Shown here: positions 45,000 through 56,255 of the stretch, piece after piece | Layout: each line of letters starts with the position of its first letter | Numbering within the stretch: the stretch's first letter is position 1 | From: Topomyia yanbarensis | Lineage: Eukaryota; Arthropoda; Insecta; Diptera; Culicidae | DNA: 64,000 nt | Direction of reading: 5' to 3' | Assembly: GCF_030247195.1 (NCBI RefSeq) | Contig: NC_080671.1 | Coordinates: 190,195,725-190,259,724 of the forward strand | Translations under genes and position numbers: made by a program | Notes under the pieces: model-generated | What the model saw: the letters and a program-made list of their open reading frames with translations, nothing else | Databases searched by the model: none | Told to the model about the DNA's origin: nothing

Positions 45000-46725
45000 A
45001 GAGACCTTTCATAAATTACGTAACGCTTTTAGGAGGGGAGGGGGTACGACAAATTGTGACATATGGGGGAGGGAGAGTAAGCCAAATTTTTTTGCAATGC
45101 TCTAATAACGATTAGGGCATTGCAAAAAATTTTTTTTTTTGAATTCTCGAAGGCCCCTCTCATATTGTGACAAATGTCAAAGCAAGCTCAGATGCCAAAT
45201 TTCGCATCATTTGGACAATTTTAGACCCCCGCCCACTTCGCTTGAAATTTTTGAAAGTGGTAATATGGGAAAATATGGAGAAAAAATATATTAAATGCTA
45301 TAACTTTTGAAGTAGCAATCAGAAAAATAAAATTTATACCTCTTTTTAAAGTAAATAACCTTAGTATTTGAAGGAAGACATTCCTGTTTCTAGACGAATA
45401 GGGAAAAGTGGGGTACTGGGTCATTTTGGCCTCAAAATTCCCTATTTTTAATAATTTTTCTGCTCCGTGATGCAAATCATACATATTTTGGAGTTTTTCT
45501 AATGTAAAAAAATCTCAAAAATCGAACGGAACCTTTTTGACCTTTGTCCGAATACGGGAAGTTGGGGTTATAGGGCCTTTTGTCATTAATATTAAATTTT
45601 ATCATTTTCTCGTGCATATATCTCTATTATTCTTCAATCAATTCTCATAAAATATACCTTGTTGAACGTGAAAAATCCTTAGGAACACAATAAAAATAGA
45701 TTCGTTATCGGTAAAATTCAGAAACATCAAATTATCTTATATATAGTCTCGATTTCACATTTTTATCATAAAATTGCACATATTAACTCCATTTAACAAC
45801 AAAATTATTATTAAATTTACTACTTTTAGTGAAAAATACGCTTGAGGATCGCATGAGAAAAGTTTCCATCCTGGAAAAATAGGGGAAGTTGAGGTATTAG
45901 GACATTTAACGAAAAAAATGTGATTTGTAAAGTTAATGTCCAAAAATTTGATGTTTCTGAATTTTGCCGCTAACGAATTCATTTTCGTTGTATTCATAAG
46001 AATTTTTCGCGTTCAACAAGCTACATTTCATGAAAATTGATTGAAGAATAATAGAGATATATGCACGAGAAAATTATAAAATTTAATATTAAAGACAAAA
46101 GGTCCTATAACCCCAACTTCCCGTATTCGGACAAGGGTCAAAAAGGTTCCGTTCGATTTCTGAGATTTGCTCACATTAGAAAAACTCCAAAATATGTATG
46201 ATTTGCATCACAAAGCAGAAAAATTATGAAAAATAGGGGATTTTGGGGTCAAAATGGCCCAGTACCCAACTTTCCCCTATTTTTCTAGAAAGAGGAATAT
46301 CTCCCTTCAAAGACTTAGGTCATTTCCTTTAAAAAGAGGTATAAATTGTAATTTTCTGATAGCTACTTCAAAAATTATAGCATTTAGTATATTTTTCGTC
46401 TTTATTTTCCCATAGTACCAATTTCAAAAATTTCAAGCGAAGTGGGCGGGGGTCTAAAATTGTCCAAATGATCTGAAATTTGGCATCTCAGCTTACTTTA
46501 ACATTTGTCACAATATTGGAGGGGGGGCCTTTGAGAATTAAAAAAAAGTTTTTTTTTGCAATGCCCTAATCGTTATGTAACAGGTTTTTACTGAAGAATT
46601 TTTTTTAAGGAATTTGTTACGTAATACGGGAGGGGGGATAGAGAAATTAGTGGCAGTTTGTTACATGGGGGGAGGGGGGAGTCAATTCTGGGCAATTTTC
46701 GCGTTACGTAATCTCTAACACGTAT
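45000..46725. mobile_element. giant foldback (palindromic) element
   Basis: Two arms of roughly 740-780 bases are inverted copies of each other around a spacer of about 200 bases (45740-45945). Examples: 45222-45261 pairs with 46419-46459 (CCCGCCCACTTCGCTTGAAA), 45547 with 46100-46131 (ATACGGGAAGTTGGGGTTAT), 45611 with 46041-46071 (CTCGTGCATATATCTCTATT). The outer ends contain TTACGTAACGC and G-rich runs. Nested inside, a phrase of the form GGGAAAGTNGGGTANTGGGNC occurs twice per arm and once in the spacer. No coding capacity. A transcript through it would form a long hairpin. Confidence 0.85.
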
Positions 46726-47030
46726 AAAATATAATTTTTTATCCCTTTATGGGCAGCTAGGGCCGAGGGTGGTGGCTAACGGGTTACATACATCCTTGAC
46801 CTGACGGACGCAGCTATGGTGTCTTGAACAACGCAGATCCAAGGCCATCATTGAAATGATAAGTCCTGTGTTTAAGATGCACTTCCCCCGGTTGCCAGAC
46901 GAATACCTGTAATTATTGCTTGTGACTTTGTATGTCACAAGCAATAATTACAATAATTGTGAGTCCTGTGGTGGTGTGTGCGTGGCAAGTGCGAGTTTTT
47001 GCGTTCGAGTCCATGGGTACATATCTGTCA
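46726..47030. other. unassigned sequence containing an 18-bp palindrome
   Basis: A 65-codon minus-strand frame (46747-46944) overlaps the palindrome and has no recognised domain. Confidence 0.35.
46909..46951. repeat. perfect hairpin, 18-bp arms, 7-base loop
   Basis: GTAATTATTGCTTGTGAC, loop TTTGTAT, then the exact inverse. It could be a very short MITE or an inverted duplication at an end-joining site. Confidence 0.85.
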
Positions 47031-47560
47031 GGGTTGCCGTGAGTGTTTACTAATTGTGTAATAGTGTGATAGCGAAGGGCGCGAGCGTTTGAATGCTAGC
47101 GTGTGTTTAACTTTGCGTGTATAAATTCGATTTTATAATCGTGTGGCCATTCGCATATTCACGTGTATTCTTGAACGTTCGCTCGCGGACCGTGAATCTG
47201 ATAATTAACTTTAGTGTATAGTAGAGGAACGTATTGTCTAGTGAATATGAGCGTCATTTTTTATTGGTCCAACTGAATGTACGAGTCTAGGCTGATCGAG
47301 AGCAGAGACTTCCGGGTGTAACTGATCCATAATCGCGCAAGCGGTGGGTTAATGCTTGAGGCCGCGGTTGTAAAGTTATTTGTGCTAAAACGTTAATTTA
47401 ATTACCGGAGTGTTTAAATGTTGCCTCAAATGCGGGCGTAAGTATGTGTGGATAATTGAAATTGTATGTTCGCTTTTGTGACCAGGTTTGTGTTATCGGG
47501 CAGGTTAGGGGCGGCTTTGCGTTTTGGATGAGAGATTGTGAGTTTTGGATGAGAGAAAAT
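47031..47560 (+). repeat. GTGCTAGCGTGT long-period repeat, third locus
   Basis: One unit with the blocks AACTTTGCGTGTATAAATTCG, CGTGTGGCCATTCGCATATT, GGACCGTGAATCTGATAA, TGAATATGAGCGTCATTTTT and the gcttgAGGCCGCGG block. Confidence 0.6.
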
Positions 47561-47925
47561 GCAATTGATTGTGTTAGTAAATGTTAGTATGAATCTAACT
47601 TAAGATATAGTAAAAGAAGAAAACATAACATGCCGAATTATAAGAAACAAATATGAAAAGAAATTAAATAGAAGCATATAAACCACGCGCCATGTTGCTA
47701 CTAGATTCTAGGGACCACCAGAATTCAAGGTCTCCAAGCTACAAATCTCTAAGCATAAAAAATTGTAGTCACCAAGCTCACGGACATAACACGTTTAAAA
47801 TATAATTGCAAATAAAAGAAAATGACAATAAAAGATTTTATAAGAAAAACTAGAAACATATTTCAAAAATTCATTCAATTTGAAGCATTTATAAATAGTT
47901 TAGTTATAGAATGTATTTCAAAATG
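47561..47925. other. unassigned A-rich sequence
   Basis: I see nothing that can be named. Confidence 0.35.
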
Positions 47926-49089
47926 TTTTTTGCCTTTCTCATATAGAAAGGTTATGCAATTACTCTAAAAATCGTCAAGCTAATCCCGGCCCAGAGGGCC
48001 GAATATTATATGCCATTCGACTCAGTTCGTCGAGATCGGAAAATGTCTGTGTGTATATGTATGTGTGTGCGTATGTGTGTATGTGGAAAAAAATGTCACC
48101 TCTGTTTCTCAGAGATGGCTGGACCGATTTCCACAAACTTAGTCTCAAATGAAGTGGTGCAACCTTCCCATCGGCTGCCATTGATTTTTTTTATTTATTG
48201 GACTTCCGGTTCCAGAGTTACGGGTTGCAGAGTGCGTCCACACAGCAAATACCCATATAAAATAACATGAAAAAAAAGTAAAAGAACATTTCAAAATCGA
48301 ATTTGCATTTTTGATGCCAAAGGAAAATGTCTGTGTGTATGTATGTGTGTGTGCGTATGTGTGTATGTGGAAAAAATGTCACCTCTGTTTCGCAGAGATG
48401 GCTGGACCGATTTGCACAAACTTAGTCTTAAACGAAACCTTCACATCGGCTGCCATTGATTTTTTTATTGATTGGATTTCCGGTTCCAGAGTTACGGGTT
48501 GAAGAGTGCGTCCACACAGCAAATTCCCATATAAACTAAAATGAAACATTCTCAAAGGGGGAAGTAAGGGAAAATCACATTTTTGATGCCAAATGACTTT
48601 AAAATGCATAAAACGTTGAGATTTGAGGAAATCTCGAAAAAAAATTTTGACCAAAAATTGACTTTTTTCGACTTTGGCACATTTTTGCCTTTCTCGTATA
48701 GAAAGGCTATGCAATCACTCTAAAAATCGTCAACCTAATCCCGGCTGCGATTTTTTTTTGACTTGTTTAGTCGTAGGTAGGAGTATGCAATGAGGGGTTG
48801 CTACTTTGAAATTGAAACTAGTTTAAAATTTCTTAACAAGTCGAACATTTTCGGCAGGGTCCGGACCCCGCGGATCCTCTTCCTTGATCCGCCGCTGGTT
48901 TCAAGCGATGTTTCAGTGTCGACACATAGCATCTCAAGATCGTGGCTGTCGGTCCATTGTATGTATGTGCAAATCGTACTGAATATGTAATATTAATTTC
49001 CACCTGTGTATTGAACTTAACCAGCCATGGAATCGTATTTTGGACAAATGAGAAAGGCACAATTGCACCACTAGGTGGATTAAAAGAGG
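47926..49089 (+). repeat. hairpin-ended interspersed repeat, subfamily 2, longest copy
   Basis: Unit 1 starts at the hairpin CCTTTCT(47933)/AGAAAGG(47945), then CCCAGAGGGCCGAATATTA and TCGACTCAGTTCGTCGAGAT. A 284-bp segment starting GGAAAATGTCTGTGTG is then tandemly duplicated (from 48038 and from 48322), carrying the TG tract, ATGGCTGGACCGATTT, GGCTGCCATTGATTTTTT and GGTTCCAGAGTTACGGGTTG. Unit 2 starts at a second hairpin (48687-48707) and ends CACCACTAGGTGGATTAAAA. No coding frame is conserved between copies. Confidence 0.8.
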
Positions 49090-50440
49090 CTTTTCAATTC
49101 AAAATTGCACTTCACGCCTTTTTTCAAGTTATTTTAGATTTTCTTTAGACATAAAGTGTTACTTCGTTAAATTGCGAACTTTTTGAAAGTTATTAACGTT
49201 TCTTCATCAAAACCATTACGTTTTCAAAATAAACATGAGATTTCCTGTAAATTCTCAATTTCTGCATCAAGGATGTTTTTTGTATGTCCCGATATCCTTG
49301 CTTCAATAAAAATACACAGCTGTAACGTGACAGATTTTCGTCGTAACGTGACAGATAATTGAGAATACTCCATAAACTTGAAAAAAGGGTTTTTCTTCAG
49401 GAAAACTAGATTTCAAACTCTTCCAAGCTTGAACTTAAAACTACGTTCACGCAAATTTAGGGATCAACGGAACAGACCGGGCGACCTCCAAACTCACTGC
49501 GAAAATTGTGTAACGTGACAGACGTATCAAAATGACAATAAAGCGAAAGCCGATCTTGATAGAAAATAACTTTCTGTAGAAAAAATGTGCGGTGTATTGC
49601 CTTAATATTGTGCAATCGTGCTAGAATTTCGATTTCGCGGACATATCTTATGAAATATACGTAAACTTGTAACGTGCCAGACCATATGAGCAATTTTGAG
49701 GTAAAATGATTATCTTGCAAAGTCATATTTTATAACAAAATCTTGCGTAATGGTCATGTGATCTCTACCAACGAACGTGATCAAACGTGCCGTCTCTACT
49801 GGTCGATCGAAGGTTCCCTTAATGATCAGTAGGATCGTAGCACATGACCCTAGAATTGGCATGTACACTAAGAATCGACTGTGAAATCTGGCGAAATAGA
49901 AGGACAAGTACCGTTAAGGCATGTAGTGCCAAGGCTTTGCTTTGAAATATATTTCAATAAAAAATGATAATTTAGAGAGATTTTCGAGGATAACTTGACA
50001 TGGCTTTACCCATTTTAATAAAAAATCTGCTCAATCTTAAATCGTAAAATACAGTATAATTCGCATTTGAACGATGTTGTGACATACAAAAATTGGTGAA
50101 TTTTAAAGAGAAATCAACGTAAAATTTGGCGTTGAATTCAACGGAAAAATTCTACACAAAACGATATCCGCGTTGAAAGGATACTGTGGAATTTAATTCC
50201 ATTAACAACCCTGGTAATAAGCTTATTTTCGTCCTGTTTGAATTATCACTCTATTCATTTCAAGTCATTTGGTAGAGCAGCGTCTGCTTTCTTTGTTTAT
50301 CGCATTGGCTACAATCACACACGAAATTTTCCCATTTATAAAATATTTCTGTTGTAATACTGATTCTTCAGAACGATACAAAGATTTTCATCTTGGTGCC
50401 AATTTACACGCATTCTTTCGGTTGTAGGCAGAGTAATTGT
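49090..50440. other. unassigned sequence with a four-fold GTAACGTGACAG motif
   Basis: TAACGTGACAG occurs at about 49323, 49344 and 49511, with TAACGTGCCAG near 49670. The remainder is AT-rich with no gene. It is probably an old transposon with subterminal motifs; ends were not found. Confidence 0.4.
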
Positions 50441-50890
50441 TGAAATAGTGAGGCACCCTGTCTAATAGGGTCAAAATAGGCTTTTTATCTTAATTGTCAA
50501 CGGTAGTGTCTACCATAACTTTTGGACATATGTTGACTCGAGTTTGATTATGAATGTATCATAGTAGTGGCTTGAATTATTCTCCCTGATTGGAATGTAA
50601 ATTACCAGAATATTCCAGATTTTTCCAGGCCTGGGCTTCTCTAGTTTTTAGGTTATTTCCAGGTCGCTAAAGAAATCGTATATAAATACAAATCAAAATT
50701 CGCATCTTGCTAACAGTAGGCACCTATACCGATCAATATTGTGGGACGATGACTCCGTTCCACAAACACAAGTACACAATACTACAAGTGTAAAACTATT
50801 TTTATCAAAATTTTATATTCGAATTCCATTTAGGGCAAAAGAGAATAATTGAATTCTTTTCTCGGGAATAAAAGCTGTCTGCAGACGAGG
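50441..50890. other. unassigned sequence; short repeat shared with 56.5 kb
   Basis: AGTGAGGCACCCTG...AAAATAGGC near 50448 corresponds, inverted, to GCCTATTTTCACC...AAGGTGCCTCACT near 56482-56518. Confidence 0.4.
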
Positions 50891-51395
50891 CAATAGGACA
50901 CATGCCGCAACAAATATTCACTATGGATTTCTGGAAAGAACTCAGTGCCAGTCATCGCTGTGGACCCCGCACTTTACCTAGCTGTGCTTCAAGAAGTATT
51001 GGCCTCTTTCAATGAGCGAGTTTATCGTAACCGGGACCTCATCCCACTTGGAGAATCAATCGATGGAACACACACATTAAACCTTTTCGCCGAGGTCTTC
51101 AAGTAAATTTGTTATAAAGACATGTTAAGTTGTTTTGTTTTAGGAAAGTAGAGATGATCAATGAAGATAGGTACTATATAGCTAACTGATGCGTAAAATA
51201 TTTATTCTTCCCAGATCGTGTGAATATTCAGCGATTTTCTGCATGATGGTACGTACTACTTATGAAAACCATCAATCTGAGTCTATAAAATTAATACGTG
51301 ACAAGGTACATTTTCTGAATAATCTGAGTAAACTGCAAATTGAGCTATTTGGTTATGTCAATATTCTAGAATACACGAACAACAAAAGTTAAGGA
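50891..51395 (+). pseudogene. broken coding-like sequence of unknown family, part 1
   Basis: From 50945 one frame reads VPVIAVDPALYLAVLQEVLA and continues protein-like for about 53 codons, with a balanced amino-acid mix unlike chance AT-rich translation. It stops at 51102. Protein-like text resumes in other frames (NEDRYYIAN near 51160, CVKYLFFPDRVNIQRFSA near 51201, RDKVHFLNNLSKLQIELFGY near 51295). GT..AG pairs at 51103/51143 and 51171/51214 would bridge two breaks, but introns of 41 and 44 bases would be very short. I do not recognise the family. A captured foreign or viral gene, or a decayed host paralogue, are both possible. Confidence 0.35.
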
Positions 51396-51993
51396 AACAC
51401 GAACGTATTTGAAGTTCAAGAAGTTCACATTTCGAGATTTCGTTAAATTTCAGGATATCTCAATCGTGTTGACGAGTTCAATAGGTTTGTCCGTGTGGAG
51501 ATAATTTACAATTCCAGTAAATTCCAAAAATATACGTTGGAATCTCTTCTTTACTTTGGCAATATAAAAGTTTTGAAATTTATTCGGAAACTTGACACAG
51601 CGTCAAAATAAGCTCAGCGCTTTCACTAAAACGTACAAAAGCTCGTCAGTTTTCAGTATTGTAATCACAATTTGCAATAAATTTGTTTCTCCTCTTGTTT
51701 CTAAAATCTTTCATTGTACAAACGTTCCGTTACGTCAGATTCGAACGAAACTTTTCAACATTAGACATCTAACTGAAGCTTACCCACTTCAGAGACCATT
51801 TCCATTCATTTGGAGAATGTTACCAGTTTTAAGGGGAAATGATGAAGTGAGCGAAATGAGGAAAGTAATCCAAAATGCATGTTCCGAAACAGTAAAGTGT
51901 GCCCTGTCACGCAAGAGCGAAAACCACAGAGAATTCCATCGCTCCATTAAACTCATTACGCTTGAAACCTTTGTTGCCTTGACATTCAAGTAA
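51396..51993 (+). pseudogene. coding-like sequence of unknown family, part 2
   Basis: An open frame at 51592-51993 (133 codons, no ATG at its start) contains a hydrophobic segment (SSSVFSIVITICNKFVSPLV), then LTEAYPLQRPFPFIWRMLPV and a polar tail. Upstream, protein-like text occurs in other frames (FTFRDFVKFQDISIVLTSSI near 51430). The hydrophobic segments followed by an aromatic/proline block suggest part of a membrane protein such as an insect chemoreceptor, but this is only a guess from composition. Whether it belongs with part 1 is unknown. Confidence 0.25.
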
Positions 51994-53900
51994 AATGTAT
52001 GTTTTATTGGATTTCTCTTCGTACATCCGAATGCATTCTTAGAATTAAAATATTTCCGCTTTTGAACTCTGAAGTTGCAATATAAATAGCTGATTTGACC
52101 AGGAAAACCAAGCAGTGCAAATAAAATTCCAACAATTCCGTAATTATTAATCTGTCATAACAGAAACTTTAACATATGACAGACACATTCCAACCATTGC
52201 GGGAACAGGTATTGTGCATTGTTTTATCTTCTGATATGTTTTACCACAAACATTGGGTTGAAGCATACACAGCGCTTTTGACCACCGATTGCACTGAACA
52301 AATGGGATGAAAATTTACTCCGATATAATCCGCAGGCTCACTGTGGTTCTTCTAAATCTAATTGCGGTCCATTCCACATACTCGTCGAATCGCTGAAAAT
52401 ATGTGCACCAGCCATTTTGAGGGGACAGCAATTTAAAATTTTAACAACCTCTACAGCACTAAAAAATCCGAACGGTATAACTTGTTCCATAATTAACTTC
52501 CGCAGAAAATTCCAACTTTTATCCACGAAGCAATCGCCCCGACGATGTGCAACAGATATGCGAAAATCCACTGCAGCAGCCAATATTCAACCTCAGTTGC
52601 TGCCTTGATGTTTTAGTCTGCCTCAAGGGGTAGTGCAATCACACAAAAAAATATTTCCAACGTCGACTGCACTTCCTGATGCAGTCCGTAACTATCCTGT
52701 TTCACTGACTAGCTCGGGATGCTTTTTTTTCTCCTCGAGACATCTCACGTAGTTTACACTCGCACATATTCCACGCTTCCAGCCAGGATAATCCAGCAGA
52801 ACGAACATATTCCTATCGAAATTTTCGCCTGCTGCTACTTATCGTCGTTGTAGCAGCACCAGCAACAGCGAAAAAAGATCCGTACACTAAGCATATTCTG
52901 CTTTTTTACATTTCTTCCGGTTTCACCGAGCTACACACATAAAAACAGACACACTCACACCTTTTCCTCTTTCCGTCTTCGACCGTTCAAAAGCCGAAAA
53001 AAGTAAACCACTCTGACGTACTACGGTTAGTACTGTTGGTCACCATTTCAGCGGGTTGGGTATCCTTTAGGCGTAGGTAAGGAGTTAGTGACAAGCTTTC
53101 CTTCACAAAACGCTCAAGTCACGCGCTTGCATAACTGCCAGGCCACGAGCCCACTCGATGGAGTTGATTCCCCGTACCGATCCCGTGCCGTTTTTTTTCG
53201 TACTCCACCGTAACCAGCTAGACACAGTGACGCGGCTGGAAGGTAGGGTAAAAACAGCAGCTGATCCAGCGGCAGCAATTCTTGCTACCCCGAGTCCATA
53301 TCCGTACGAGAAACACTACACATACGACGATTCGCGTCGAGCAACCAGCCCGGGTCAGCAGAGCCTTGGGGAAGGCCGAGGTTCGAGACGTTCCGTTACG
53401 CGGACCAAACGCGGATTCCGACCGACTACTGTTGCTTGGAGGACGAACACGAGCGCACTGAGAGAGGCATACACTACACGACCAGGCATTGAGGATTCTG
53501 GGTCGTCCTGGAAGCGGCTGACACTCGCCGAGTGGCCGAGTCGTCACCGTCGTAGTCGTCGTCGTTGTCGCCATCATCATCGGCTTTGGTTGGACTTCGT
53601 GCTAGCAGAACAGCAGCCTGCCGATGAGTAACCATTCAGCCCGGTTCGGGGAGGAGCTCTCGTGTGGGTGGTTGATGGGCTGCTCGATTGCTCAAAAGTG
53701 GGTGGTGCTGGAATGTGGCAAGTTTATTCGGCTGGCTAGAGAACTTTTCCAGGTAGGATTTCGAGCAAACGTGGGCTGAGTGGTATCGAAATTTTCCATC
53801 TATGCTTTGTGCTAATGCGATGGCAATAAACGATAACACCGTAATTCGGATGGCATTGGATTCACATTTTCTAAAGCGTTCTGTGTCGTGCTGTTTGGAT
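51994..53900. other. low-repeat, GC-richer stretch; possible host 5' region
   Basis: 52640-53640 is among the most GC-rich parts of the window and not repeated in it. A plus-strand frame (53158-53631, 157 codons) and an overlapping minus-strand frame (53218-53580, 120 codons, starting with Met and Thr runs encoded by a CGT/CAT repeat) compete, and neither has a domain. CAG/CGA/CGT triplet runs of this kind are common in insect 5' UTRs. No promoter or splice pattern is strong enough to call. Confidence 0.25.
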
Positions 53901-54630
53901 AAAAGTCATTTTAAGCAAATTCAAACCTATCAAGCGGTGCTAAGTCCCACTGCAACTGTATTTTCTGATAATGTTTACGTTGAACGTATCGTATCGTACT
54001 GATTCGAGAACGACTTCTATATGAGCGATTTGAATAAAGTCCGTAGATTATGAATTTTCATTATCGTTACACTTTGAGCGCGAAACTACTTGTTACACCT
54101 ACGATCTACTATTGTGCTGCTCTAAGGAATAGGACTTCTGTTCTATCATATCGTTCTGCCCTTTTAATTAGAAACAACACATCGTTCATAACCAAAGTGA
54201 ATCTAGTCTATTAACAGGAAGGCGGTCATTGTGTAAGCATTTGATAGATCGTTTATTCTGCAAGGATTTTTTTCCCAAAATCGTTAATAAAGTGCATGAA
54301 TTCTGGAACAATTACGTTTTAAGCTATGAAAATAGGACCATGAACAAAAATCATGCGTTTTATAATTATTTTCATTTTATCATAAGAACTGCCCACGTAA
54401 CGCTTTTATTAATGGAAATATTTGTTAAACTTTAGTAACGATTCCGCCAAATCGATTTTCTGTACATGAACTATTACACAACTTTATGAACATTATTTCT
54501 AAAACCAAAGTTAGTATGTTTTTCATAGATTTAGGAACAATTTTCACAAAGCTAAAAAAAATTCGTGAACTATTTCACGAAACTTGGAATTTTATTCATG
54601 AATCTATTCAATCCTCGTGAACTAATTCAT
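53901..54630. other. unassigned AT-rich sequence
   Basis: Contains the phrase GTGAACTATTTCACGAAAC near 54566 and similar variants nearby, suggesting short internal repetition. No gene. Confidence 0.35.
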
Positions 54631-54634
54631 TATA

Positions 54635-56251
54635 TAGGGTGTTTCGTTCATGATTAAGAACCTCTCGAGGGATGATTAACTATCTTATTGGGAAAAAAAT
54701 CGGTCTACACATACCTTCAAATCTCAACCGTTACCAAGTCATTGAATTTTTTGTGTTAAAAACATAGTTGCCATAAAATAGCTCTAACTCAAAAAATATA
54801 CTTTGTATTTCAAATCTTTTGGATCCATTGGATAGGTGAGAAAATTTTCCATTGAAAAATGTCCTCAATTGGTTCAGCTAATGAGGTTAAGTAACCTTTT
54901 CACTGTAATTTATTTTATATTTAACAATTTTGATCGATTTTTCGTTCATTTCGCGAAAATCTTATTAGTTAACATCATCATTCAAATAATTCAAATTTTT
55001 AGTCTTGAAGAGTTGCATAATTTGTTCTTTGACATGATCATGATACACTTATCTTTTCTTGTTGTCATGTGTTTGGGTAATTGAACTTGGATATTTTTAT
55101 CTCATATTCACTTATACTAGCCCTAATTGAAAAATATGGGACTTATTGTACCTTTTCATATTTTCATTCGAAAACCAGGAAAATTTTGCATAGAAAAAGG
55201 TATAAATACCTTCCAGTTAAGTGTATTTAGTATTCTTTTAGAAGTTAATTAGTTTAAGGTTAGTGTTATTATTAGCATTTTCGTTATTTTCTTAAAATAG
55301 TAAATAAGAAACAGGAACATTATTATCATGAAATTAATGCATCTCAGCAAGTTCTACAATTCTTTCTTTGACTTCATTCAATTATCTTTGTTAGTTTCGA
55401 AGCAAAATCATTTTTATCACCTCGTTTCATATGCAAAAACAACGATTTCGAGCCCACTACATTTGTGACGAGGTCACGCTGCGTTAACTATTAAAAGGCA
55501 GCAAAATGAAAAGCGTTAGGGATAAAGCGTCAAATAAAAAGTTGTAGAGGATATTAAGGGGCACCAAATGAACAATAGTGATGACAAATTTAGTTGATTA
55601 ATAATTAGAATAATTACAAAACTCCCCAAAAACGCAAATTTTGAGTTATTTTACCAGTAAAAAGTCATTTAGCACACTTAACTAAAAATATCCTTACATG
55701 CATAGAAAGGAAATTTTCTCAACTTTCCAATGAAACCCTGGTAATAACGATATAAAACATATTTTTTAGATTAAAGTCTTTTAAGCACTTGTAGGTCGAT
55801 TACAGGAAAAAATTAGAAGTGAAATTACAAGGAAACGAGAAGAGATAGAAATATTATGTTGAAGAACAAATTATAAATCGTCCTCAAACCCATCTTTTGG
55901 ATATTGCTATAATCATAATTCATTATTTTGAGAAAATTAACAAAAACGTAATCAAAAACTCTAACTTTGAGCTACTTTACAACTAAAGGGTAATTAAAAC
56001 TAATTAACTGAAAGATATGAGAGCACCATTCAATAGAAAATTTTCTCACCTTTCCAATGGAACTAAAAGATTTAAAATACGAGGTATATTTTTCGAGTTA
56101 GAGGTATTTCAAGTAAATAAGTTTTTTACGCAAAAAGTTCAATAACTCTGTAACGGTTGAGATTTGATGGTATATACAGAACGATTTTTTTCTCCAAATA
56201 TGACAGTCAATCACCCCTCGAGAGATTCTTAATCATGAACCAAACACCCTG
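54635..56251. mobile_element. 1.6-kb TIR element with long imperfect inverted arms
   Basis: The left end AGGGTGTTTCGTTCATGATT and the inverse of the right end AGGGTGTTTGGTTCATGATT start arms of about 250 bases (54635-54890 and 56000-56251). TATA flanks both ends (54631-54634, 56252-56255), consistent with a TA or TATA target duplication. Inside, a stretch of about 330 bases is repeated (GGAAATTTTCTCAACTTTCC near 55711 and GAAAATTTTCTCACCTTTCC near 56037). No transposase-like frame exists, so it is non-autonomous. Confidence 0.75.
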
Positions 56252-56255
56252 TATA

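Noticed and set aside
51103..51214. Firm exon-intron gene model
   Set aside because: The implied introns are 41 and 44 bases, shorter than expected, and other frame breaks remain; called as broken coding-like sequence instead.
53158..53631. 157-codon Arg/Ser/Thr-rich frame
   Set aside because: Overlaps a 120-codon frame on the other strand; triplet runs in GC-rich DNA explain both.
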